DNA of 64,000 bases from Crossaster papposus (taxonomy: Eukaryota; Echinodermata; Asteroidea; Velatida; Solasteridae): NCBI GenBank assembly GCA_037893245.1, contig JBAIAA010000780.1, positions 372,001 through 436,000 of the forward strand. Direction: 5' to 3'. The stretch's first letter is position 1; the number at the start of each line of letters is the position of its first letter. The translations under genes were made by a program, and so were the position numbers. The notes beneath the pieces are model-generated. The model was not told where the DNA came from. It made no database searches and saw nothing but the letters and a program-made list of their open reading frames with translations. Positions 42,801 to 54,800 of the stretch are shown piece by piece.

Positions 42801-45800
42801 TGGCGGGGGCTGAATTTGAACCTGCGACCTCTGGATTACCGTACCAGCGCTCCCTGCCAACTGAGTTATCTTGCTCTATATTGGCGATCTCCCAAATTGT
42901 CAGTGTCCCTGTTCAGGGCCACTATAGTGGAAGGTTTTGTAAAATATTGCCGTTGAATGCGATGAACATGGCAAGCTGTCTTTAAAACACCGTTTGAGAC
43001 CTTACTGAATGGAGAGTTTTTCAGAGAAAAAAGATTTGAAGGTTTAAAAATATGTATTTTAAAGAAGGGGCTAGCGTAAAGCCAAATGTCATCCGATCAA
43101 TGAGAGCAACTGCACAAAGACTGTTGCGTTCGGGTATTTGCTCGCATATCTCAAGATCCGATGTATGCTAACGAATACGATCAAGCGAAGGCTTTTGGAA
43201 TGTTGATGTTTTTAAGGATTGTTGTTGTTTGTTCAGGGAGAAAAATAAAAAGACGAAGAAAAGCTGCCAAGAAATCCCCATCTAAAGAAGCAGAAGAAGA
43301 AGAAGTCCATGATAACACAAGCAGGATTGATATAGAACCAGAGGTCTCGGATGACTCAAGCGATTCCTCTGCCTTCCCGTCACCCACTGTCATCACAAAA
43401 GGTAACCTCTTCTCATTCTGATAGTCTAACTAACTTGGGTAAGTGGTGGGATGCCTTGATTAAGTACACTTCATACACAAATCATGAAAGTTAGTTGTAA
43501 CGCCGTTATTAAAATGTGTTACTTACTCTCTATGATTAATAATATCCGGCAGCTAAAAGGGGAACAAGAAGACGAAGAAAAGTAAGAGGAAAATCTCCGT
43601 CTGATGAATCACGTGGACAAACTCCCTCAAGTGATGAAGACAAAACGGAGACGGGAGAGTTGTCTACCTCTTCAGGAGTTGAAGCCGCCAGTAATCAATC
43701 TAAGTCTGGTATTAACTCCAACTTTTCGTTACGTTTCAGTATCTGCATTTCGATCAATTTTCGAATGACTTCAGTGATTGTTTAGCTTGATCTTGAAAAA
43801 TAAAACAGATTTTGATGATCTTCTAAGTCGACAAACAAAACTGGCGGGAGCTGAATTTGAACCTGCGACCTCTGGAATACCGTACCAGCGCTCCCTTCCA
43901 ACTGAGTTATCTTGCTCTGTATTGGCGATCTCCCAAATTGTCAATGTCCCTGTTCAGGGCCACTATAGTCGGAAGGTTCTGTAAAAAATTGCCGTTGAAT
44001 TCGATGAACATGGCAAGCTGTCTTTAAAACACCGTTTGAGACCTTATTGAATGGAAAGTTTTTCAGAGAAAGAGATTTGAAGGTTTAAAAATATGTATTA
44101 TAAAGAAGGGGCTAGCGTAAAGCCAAATGTCATCCGATCAATGAGAGCAACCTCAAGATCCGATGTATGCTAACGAATACGATCAAGCGAAGGCTTTTGG
44201 AATGTTAATGCTTTTAAGGATTGTTGTTGTTGTTTGTTCAGGGAAAACAAGAAGAAGACGAAGAAAAGCTGCCAAGAAATCCCCATCTTAAGAAGCAGAA
44301 GAAGAAGAAGAAGTCCATGATAACACAAGTAGGATTGATGAAGAGCAAGAGGTCTCAGATGACTTAAGCGATTCCGCTGCCTTCCCGTCACCAGCTGTCA
44401 TCGCAAAAGGTAACGTCTTCTCATTCTCATAGTCTAACTAACTTGGGTAAGTGGTGTGATGCCTTGATTGAGTACACTTCATACAAAAATGATGAAAGCT
44501 AGTTGTAAAATCGTTATTAATACTATATACGCTTACTCTTTATTGGATTGTTAGGGAATTCAAGAGAATTCACTGGCAAGGAATCAACGAAGAGGAGGAG
44601 GAGTAAAACAGGACACAGACAAGTTAACAAGAAAATATATTCTGAGAGAAATAAAAGCCAGGATAACGAGATGCAAGATAAGTCAGATGGCTGCGGTGAT
44701 TCCGTCACCCTCTCGGGAGTTAACACATTTGATAGAACCTCGGCAGGGAAAATACAAACAACGAAAAAGGAAAAGGCACTGACAGACAAGAAGAACGCAG
44801 GGAGGACACAAAAACAAAAAGGGAAACGTTTCAAGAAATCTCAATCTGAAGCAGATATCACTGGTAGGACGAGTCTCGGTGTCGAAAAGCAATCTTTTGT
44901 TGTATACTTGGGATTAGTTTGACAGTAGTCTTGTTTAATTGGTGAGAATCTTGATAAAAAATGTCTTTATTTCATTCCTCTTCAGAGAGAGGCCAAAGGT
45001 CAAGCAAGAAAGATAATGATTTGCGGTTGACGGGAAAAAGAAGTAGCACAGCTCACAAAAAATGCCCATCTGACGAGGCAGCATTAAATAGAAAGCCAAG
45101 CTTGGATGATAAAGAGCACGAGAAGCTAGGTATAATCTGATTGATAGTAGCTATAAAAATGGTTATGATTCCAGAGTATTGGTGATTGAAAGTAAATTAG
45201 ATTTTTGTTTTGTCGTAGGGAGAAGGAAAACCAAATCTGCAAGAAATGTCAGTCATGCATCTTCATGTGAGAAGCAAGCCAGCTGTCCTACTTCCCAGAG
45301 TGATGAAAATCTGAGCTCGGATGATCGTAGGAACACCTTGAATTCCTTAGCAGTCAAGACTAGCGCTACTGAGCCACCAAAAACTGGTAAAAAACGTTTG
45401 TTGATTGGTTGATTTATTTTCAGTTGTTAAATTCGTTAATTTCATGCAGACCGGACTCACAACAAGTCCAATTTTGTATGTGTATTTACAGAAAGAACAC
45501 GGAAGAGCTTGCCGAAAAGGGTTTCAAGAACAACAACAAAAGAAAAAAGACGAACTGCCAAGAAATATCGATTTGTTGATGCGGATCCAAGTCTATGTGA
45601 CGAAGATAACGTAAAGTCGAAAGATTCCTCTATCCGCGCGTCAAACGATGAGCAATCCAAATCTGGTAAAATGTTGTTTTACTCGTAATTCCAAATGGGA
45701 TTATTATTTCTCTCTCAATGTTTAATATTAGTGCTTCTTAGCTTGATTAAGGGTGTCCCGTCTTAGGTCTCTTACACCATGTCAGACTCAACAACTTACA

Positions 45801-48800
45801 CTTTCAATGATTTCTTCTCAAGATATATATTCTTTCCTCATTTACTCATATTAGGCCTATATTTGGAATGACATAAAGTATTTGTTGTACTATAAAGTCC
45901 ACAATGCAATGTTTTATTTGAATTCTTTACATTTTTCACAATTTTAGAAGTTAATCCTACTGATAAAGCGTACAGATTTACAAAAACCAAATACACGTAC
46001 ATGTATTAAACGCAGCCGCCTTGGAATCGAATTTGTCCGAACGCGTATCGCGTTATCCTCATAAAAGCCCTCACAAAAGTGATTTATTTCAGGAAACCAA
46101 TTGTCACCTCGACAATAAACTAGACGAACGGAGCTCGAGAGCAAAAAAACAAACAAGATTTGTTGTAACATTGTTGTGGTGCCTTTTAGGATGCCATGCA
46201 GCCTCCCAAAGGCAGGTACCTAGCCAGGAGAAGGATTTTCTCGACAATCTTCAGCTGAAGAAACAGCAAGGGACGGATGATGAAGAGGAAATCAACAAAC
46301 AAGATACGACGACATCGAGTGAGAAACAGAGACTCATGACAGATGGACAAGAATGTACTCAGCCAGAGATCTGCAAAGAACCAAGACAAGAGGCAGGGGC
46401 GGCACAGACACAGACCAATCATCTAGATCGGCCATCAAAGGGAAAACGACAAGTTCCATTAGGTTAATATATTTTGTGATGTGTGACCAGCTCTAGCAAG
46501 ACCCAACACTTGGGGTGAATTTTCAATATTGTTTTTTTTTGTTTCACTGTATTGTACAAACAACAAGCTTTCATTTCAGATATGTTTCAAGAAGTTTGGA
46601 TAAAATCTGCCACGTTATGGTACGTTAACTTTTAAGAATTTGTCTACCAACAGAAACTTTATAGCAACACAATCGGCCAAAGGGAGTTGGGTCTTGAAAC
46701 TATACGCACATTTATTCAGCACACTTAACGTAATTAGAAAAACGAATTTAATTGATGTTGAATATTATTTGTATTTAAGGTAATGGGAAATGCTGAGAAG
46801 CGTCGATTAGGTTTTGTCGGAGACGGTCACATAAATATTTTTCTATGGATGGTAATGGCAATATTCGTATGGATCTATATGCTTGAATTTGGAGCTTATC
46901 TGAAAGCACATTTGTTTGTGTATAATAAAGCTGGCTATCTTATCGGCGTTCAAAAATAATTATCTACGTTTATAGAAAAAACGAATACAAGAAGACAACG
47001 AACAGATTCCGAAACGAAGCCTGCATCTGAAAAGAATGGAAATCACCGAATCCAGCTGTTTGTTAATAGTACTTCGATGGGTCCAATATGTCTGCAAATG
47101 TATCCTTCAACTTTTATCACCATCTTGAATGGAACACTTGAAAACCAACCTGGTGTTGAGTCTGAGAAGCAACAACGGGACCACGAGGTAAAGTAAACTA
47201 AAATTAATGTTCTCATAATGTAATCTATCTAGTAACCACACGCTTGTAGACTTAAAGTTTTGATTAGATAGTCGATTCACTTGATTATTGTTGAAATTTT
47301 CCCTGTCAAGCCTCGTGATGAGACATCGCACAAGGATTATCTGGTCGAGCAGGATGCTAACATAGAGATACACCTGATGTCTGGGTTGATGTGCAGAGGT
47401 GGTGATGAACACAAATCAGCAGGTAAATCTGGATACTAATCTTGTCGTTGCAATGATTGACAGACAACACGCTGGTAATAGGAACTGTCGCAATTCCTAG
47501 CATTACCAAATCGATAGATTATTATTATATTCTGACTAATAATTTTGTTAGTGGTCAAGTTCACTCCAAGAAAACTTAAGCACATATACCTCTCTCCGCA
47601 ACCCCTCTTTGTCTTAACTTGCAGGACGAACACGAAAGACAAGCAGGGCGAAAAAGGTTAGAAGAAAGACTAGGCAAGGAAGAAGACGAACTACCAAGAA
47701 ATATGTTAATCCGGACTCATGTCTGCCTAATAAAGATACAGTGAAGTCAAAGGACTCACCCATCTCCTCACCAATCGATGCCAACGCTACGAAGCAATCT
47801 AAATCAGGTAAAATGTTGTTTCCCTTGCATGCAGTTTCCTCACAGCATGCCAAACGAAGCAAACGCATAAGCTGTTTCCTTTTAGTTTTTTTAAGACTGT
47901 ATTTTCTAAGTTCTCTTTTGGGGAGAATGTAAGTAGTATAAATCAATTCATGCTCGATTCACAATCTTTTAATGACATATTTTTGAAAATAAATTGCTGT
48001 TAATCATTTTTTTAAAGGATGCCATGTGGTCCCCCGTGACCAGGCACCTGCAGGCCGGTTGACGGATTTCAAGGAAAAGTTGAGAAAACAGCAAGATACA
48101 AACGACAGAGAGGAAATAAACCAAGACAATAATATGGAGACATCGCGGGAGCAACATAGACCAATTGATGAACAAGGCTGCAGTCCGCAGACAAAAGACT
48201 GTGGAGTAACAGAGGTCAAAGATAAAGGCTCTCAGCTGACATCCTACAAAGAAGGACAAGGAAAGGACGCACACGGGCGTCGGAAAGAAAATGAGGAAAT
48301 GGTAAAGAACAGCGGTGAGAACTGTAAAGAAGTAGAGACATCATCGCACGAGGAAGAGAAACATGGAGAGGAGCAGACTTGTAATTCAGACGGATCTCAG
48401 GAAGACAAGCAGCAAGGCGTGGTCAGGGAACAGATCTGTAAACAACAGACGCCATCGTCGTCCAAGAAACAGAGATTGGATGGAGAAAACAACCTGGAAC
48501 AGTTTGACGATCTCAGAAGATCCGAAACCGAGAGAGAACAGAGCTGCCTTAATCAAAGGCCCTCCTCTGGGCAAGAAGCACAGAAACAGAAGAAAGCTAA
48601 TCATCAAGATTGTCTATCAAAGGATCTAGTACCGTCAGGTAAAGATACAAGTGTGGGTTTGGAAGTTTCAAAAACCGTTTTGTTCCATTTGCTTGGGATA
48701 AAGGCCATATCATACATTGCCGCTGTACGGCCTTTGAATACATTTCTATTATCTAGTCATTCATTGAGCTGACAGCATATGACTCCAAGTTTATCTCAAG

Positions 48801-51800
48801 AAATACTTTATTTTTTTTTGTTCACAGTAAAAATGAAATATTTTCAAAAACTTAATAAATCTTGTATTGTGCACATTATAGGAAGAACAAAGATGAGAAA
48901 AGAACGAGGATGCACTGCGAGGCAACCGTTCCGTGAAGTTAAGGGAGAACGCCTAATCCAGATTTTTGTGAATACGTTATCGAGTGGACCAATATTATGT
49001 CTTCAAATGCTTCCGTCGACTCTTGTCTTAGCTTTGAAAGAAAAACTTCAAGACCACCTTGGGATTGAACCAGAGAAGCAGCGTCTCATCACCAGACAAC
49101 GCCATGAGGTAATGATCGATTTGCCTAATTCTAATGTTCCTGACATGTTAATCTAGCTAGCTGTAGGGAGGTTTCGCTCTTGAAAAGTTTTGAACGAATC
49201 GTAAGACGAAATGTATCTTTTCAGCTACGCGATGGGGTCCCCCTCCAAGATCAGGCCATTGAGCAAGATGCTAACATCGAGTTACGCCTCGTGCAAGGGT
49301 TGATGGGCGGAGCTGATGATGAACAGAAATCAGCAGGTAAAGTCTATTGCTCGTACCAGCGCCAACGAGGAGCTTACGATCGGCTTATATATACAATGGG
49401 GTTAAGTCAGGCGTTTCACTTGTTAGTTGGGAATATTGAAGTCACCAGGCACAACTGTCTTCAAATTGATTGATGGACATTGTTCCACTGAATTTGTTCA
49501 ATCAAAGTGGTCGGAATTTAGTTTAGCTTATAGAACCATTGTAATAACCAACAAGTGATTTTTTAATCTCAAATACATCACACCTCGTTATATCGATGGC
49601 ATGCTTCGTTTACCTGCTTTCTAATGGGAGCTTAATGGATCTCGTCCCATCTGGCTGAGGCTGGCTCCCATAGCGTGAGAAAGCGTGACGTCATTATGCT
49701 TCAATTGGACTTGCAGTAGCAGAAACTCTTGTGAACTAATCTAGAGTATAGACCAACCAGCTGCGTTCATACCTTTACCTTACCTTCAGGGAATTCACAA
49801 AAGGGGACCGACAAGGATCCAAGGACAAGAAAGGACAATGAACTGAAGGCCAGTGATCATCACGCACACATTCCTAAGCAAGACAAACGGACAACGGCAG
49901 AGGTCAGAAAGCATGACCAACAAAGTGTCCTGACGTTACCCGATGAGCAACAGAGATTGGGAGAGAAGCAGCTGGAGGATTTGAGACCCACCTCTGTCCA
50001 ACCCAAGACTCGGTCAGCACATGAAGCAGGGCAACACAGCTCCCAAGAAGAGGTGGTATCATCAACTAACGAGCCAGAAAGACTGGCACAGAGGCAGGGT
50101 CAGGAACCTGAGAGAGTGGGCAAGGAGAATCGATCACAAGAAAATAGCCAAGGTGAAGGCTCGTTCAGGAGTATAATCAATCGTAATGATTTGTTTTATT
50201 CGGCGGAGTGTAACATAGGTCTAGGTTAACCAACACCAAAACCATTCTGTGTTTAAACGTGATTTGTTTCTATTCTCTAAAAGCACTGAATTCGTATCTC
50301 TTCACGTTCAAGTTGACACAATAGAGTGAGAGGCCAAATGATTACCGAGTGTAAAGGTTTCCTATATCCATTACAAAACTTGTTCTCTTTTTCCTTTTCA
50401 CCGACCTGTTTCGTTTTCGCTGTGTATCTCCATAATTTTAATATGTCTGTATCTTTGCAATTACAATGTTTGTGTCTTCATAATTATGTCTGTATCTTTG
50501 CAATTACAATTTGTTATCAATTCGTATATGCTATTTTCTGCACAGTTCGAGATATGGTACCCGCAGCGTTCCATCCAGCCATGCAGCATCCGTCTACTGT
50601 GTGTACTCATAATTCGTCTGGTTCCCTTCTTCAACCTGCTGGACCAATAAGAGACGTCACTGTCGATGGGATGTGCAATCCTACCTTTTTCGCTCCATCT
50701 ACCGGGCACACTTTCCATTACGAATACACACAACAAAATGTTACCATCCAGGCAGCCACCCCAGGTAAAGTTGTTTCTGTTCTTGGTGTCCGTATACGTC
50801 GAGCCTATAGGAATATAAATCTATTACAGGTATATACACTGCAAAAACTGTTGAATTTGAGTAACGCCCCCCACCCCCCAAAAAAAATATAAAAAAAAAA
50901 TTATAATAATAATAATAAATTAATTAAAAAAATTAATTAAAAAAATAAAGATAAATTAAAAAAATAAAGATAAATAAAAAACTCTCATTGTGAAGACATA
51001 TCTTTGTTCTCGAGTACAACATTCCTAGTTAAAAAAGAAAAACCTGTGGAGACCTACTAATCTATTGAAATATACCCTGTGGAGACCTTTTCACTACCAT
51101 TGTCCCCATTGTGCTCAGGTCTCCACAAGGTATCGAATTTAGAATCACCATCTAAAGCCAAACTACATATACCAATCAATGGAGAATTGTTCTAGAAGAA
51201 AAATGATACCAAGAAATCCTGATTTGGTCCTGTAGTTTTAGTTCCAGACCACATATCTTAATACGTGTATCATTTTTCTTCCAGAAAGACACCGTTTATG
51301 GGCCTCATTTCAGCGGAAGCACGCTTTGTCCGGCTTTTATTTTATTTTTTTAATAAATATCGAACAGTGTTAAATTTACACCACAGTTTTTGCAGGGTAG
51401 GCCTGCCATTATTTAAAAACAAAATACGGTATTGAAAGCAAGGATGCCTCAAAAGTGCCCTGTACAATGCAGCTTTGTAAAGCAAGAAGAAACCTGCAGA
51501 GAAGACAATGAGAAGAATGACAAGGCAGTATAAAGATTTAGAGGTGGGAGAAAAAAAACCAGAAGAATTTCTAGGTAAAACCCACTTATTCAGGCAGGGA
51601 CTGAAAAACCAATCCACATTAGTGGCCCAGGCTGGATTCGAACCAGGGTCACAGCGGGAAGAACTGCTACGCCAACCTGCCTCTCATGATCAATTAATTA
51701 AGGGTTCACTATTTGGAAACAATTTAAACATCACTGAGATTTAGTAATGCAGATACCTTTAGATTTTGAGATCCTGCCAATTCAGATCCTGAATTGAACA

Positions 51801-54800
51801 TCAAATTTGGCATCGTTTTATTATTTAAACGCCGAGAACTATTGCGTTTTCATTTCAAATGTGACATAATCTTAGTTCTTTTCCAACCAACTTTCAACAT
51901 CTTGTAATACTTCCCGACCTATTTCCAGGAATAACTCTGTATTATTTTGCTATTTCAACAGGAGGCATGATAAACAATCAACCCTGTGCACAACACGTCC
52001 AACCTGAGGTATGTAGTCAATCGACAAGAAGCAGACAGGACACCAGACCAGCCACCGCTGCCGTAGCAGACAATGCAGCGGATCTATGTGAAGAGGCGCT
52101 AAGGAAGAAGTACGCGACCACTGGCAGTTACGTGCAAGCTACTCCGTGGATTGATGATGATATGATTGATATTGCGAAAATATACACTAATTTACGGTTA
52201 GTTAGTGATGATGATGATGATGATGATGAACGAGGAAAGGGGTCGAACGATGGAAAGGGGAAGGAGGTATTGTATGAGGAAACCCTCGTGAAAAAAAAGA
52301 ATGGTTATGTTATCAATCGTATAATTTACAATGGATGGGCAGGTATGGGAAAAACAACACTAATATTTAAGATTGCGTACGACTGGGCCCTTGGTGCTTG
52401 CGAAACAACTAAGAAGTATAAACTTGTTTTTGTTCTAAAGATGAGCGAACTTGATCAAGAGTCGAAGTTTATTGCCTCTCTTTTTGATCAACTTATTGAC
52501 AAAAACGAGATCGACAAGAACCATCTTAAAACGTACATTTTCAAGAATGCTAAAAAGGTGCTTCTTCTTCTCGATGGCTTCGATGAATTGATGACAACCA
52601 ACCTCGAGAGGAATTCATTCGGCTCGATCCTCAAAATCCTCAATCGGGGAATCGGACCAAATATTGATGTCGTCATAACCACCCGTCCCTCCCATTTATC
52701 CACTTTGGTCAGCAAATCACTGATTCAAAAACCTTACACACATGTGAAAGTTCTTGGGTTCTTTGAAAAGGACATAAAGGATTTTGTGAGCAAATTCTTC
52801 CACAAGAAACTCAAGGATGCTCAGGCCCTTTTCAAAAAAATTCAATCTTCAAACGTCTTGCTTGATTTATCGCATAGCCCAATGTTGTTGCTCCTAATAT
52901 GCTTATTATGGAGACAATATTCCACACTGCCAGAAACACTATCGCGATTGTACAGAAAAGCTGTACGATATATATTCAAAAGAAAAGGTGTACCACAGGA
53001 GGAAATCCCGAATATTGTTGTAGCAATCGGAAAAGTTGCCTTAAACGGCCTTATATCTCCAGTGCAGCGGCTTTCATTTCAAGAAAAAGAGTTTGAGAAG
53101 ATTTCGCTTGATATAGCCTTGAAGGCTGGCATACTCACAAGGCAGCGAGTCATGAAAGGGTTAGACACTGATAACAGTGTACAGTTTATCCACAAAACAG
53201 TTCAAGAATTTTGTGCTGCTCGTTATCTCCAACGCTTACTACACGATACAAACGCTGGGGAATTCAAGAAAATTCTTGATAAACTCAATGACCTTCGTAG
53301 GTTTCGCTACATTTTACGTTTTTGCTGTGGTGACAATGAAGCATGCACGGAACATGTCTTAGCGATGTTGCAACATGACACTGTTATCGAAACTGCGTGG
53401 GAAGAGGCAGCGAGTAGGAGTCCCGCTGGTTTATATTCGCACAAATTGATTCCCACAGTGGAAGTTGCAGAGAAGTCGGGTCGTGCTCTCTCATACCCGA
53501 GGAACGACTGCGAGGTTCGCATAAGCACGAAGACCGAAATAAGCAGCAGGAGGACGAAAGCGTTGAAATTTGCCCTGACATGCTACTTTGAAAGTCGGGC
53601 AAAAAAACTTTTATTGACATTTGTAAATTCAGTTGTTACTGATTCAATTGATATTACATATTTCAGAAGTGATGACATCATCAATTTCGTTTGGTTTCTG
53701 AAGCATGTTGCTGACCAGTCCAAGAACATTCAGGATAAGCCACTCGCCAAAGTTAAGGAAATGACATTTGAATCGTGTACCTTAAAGGAAGGGTGTTGTA
53801 AAGATTTATTCAATGTTATGGCGACATTAACAAGTCTGACTGTTGTTCGGATGATCGGATGCTTCTTAACTTCTAGCAGTACGAAGGTCATCATCTCACA
53901 ATTAGGCAAGACCGCTAATCACGTGACTGAACTGCACCTATCAAAGTGTCATGGTTTAACGGATTATGTGCACTTGTGGATGCCGCTTGTGAATAAAACT
54001 CATCTACAGAAGCTAGATTTAGATAACTGTTGGTTAAATAACGACGATGTTAAGAGCATTGCGTTATTACTGGGTGATATGCCCAATTTGGTGCAATTAA
54101 ACATTCAGGGTTGTCCAGGATTGAATATGGTCGTGGTGCATGAAGACAGTAAACAGCTGCAATTGTGCTGCATGGTGTTATCTGCTTCAGAACTGATGCT
54201 TATTTTAAAGACAATGAGCAACAGAGGAAATTCAGCGTTGTTGGGTCGTGTACTGCCTGGTAGGAAGGTCTTGAGTAAACTGTGTGTTGAAGGAATCAAG
54301 AGTCTGGGTGGAAAAGCAGTCATATGGTCATCACAAGTCAAGGAACTGAAGAGCCTTAAGCAGTTGACAATACAAGACTGCTCATTACAGACGGGGGATA
54401 TTGAACACATTGCTGCTTCATTAGAAGACACGTCTTGCATATGCAAACTGGATTTGTCTGGAAATGAATCTCTATCAGGCTCAGACTGGTCTAAGTTACA
54501 GTGCCTAAAACAACTGAAGCAGCTCACATTAGATCGGTGTGGTTTAGGCATCAATGATGTGAAACACATTGCAGTATTAGTTGGCTGCATGCCAAATCTT
54601 GCGCAGTTTAGGATCGATAATTTCTTTTGTGTAGAAATAATCGATAATAGAGGGGTGAGGATGAAACTCTCGAAGCTGGAAAACCTCGATAGAGGCGTCG
54701 GGATGACGCTCTCGGCGGCGCCCGGGGTCACTGGTTCCAATGTGGCAGATATTTTGAAGGCCATGGCTAATCGTAACGACATAGTTGAAGTGTCATTTAC

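Larger units (their letters stand above)
42083..44520 (+). repeat. Young tandem duplication of a ~1.04-kb two-exon block (two full units plus a partial third)
   Basis: Units start near 42083, 43124 and 44151. Exons 42192, 43237 and 44242 are type A copies. Exons 42509 and 43553 are type B copies. The introns between them, including an inverted SINE, are almost identical. Spacing between type A exons is 1045 and 1005 bp. Exon phases are preserved, so each duplication adds about 108 residues. Confidence 0.85.

Noticed and set aside
42805-42877. Possible minus-strand tRNA gene (also 43845-43917)
   Set aside because: tRNA-like boxes only. It is duplicated with the surrounding intron and continues into shared non-tRNA sequence, so it is better read as a SINE.
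46021-46189. Upstream extension of the exon at 46190 as one long ORF
   Set aside because: The CTTTTAG acceptor before 46190 and homology of the CH.. start with the exon at 48018 place the exon boundary at 46190; the sequence before it is intronic.
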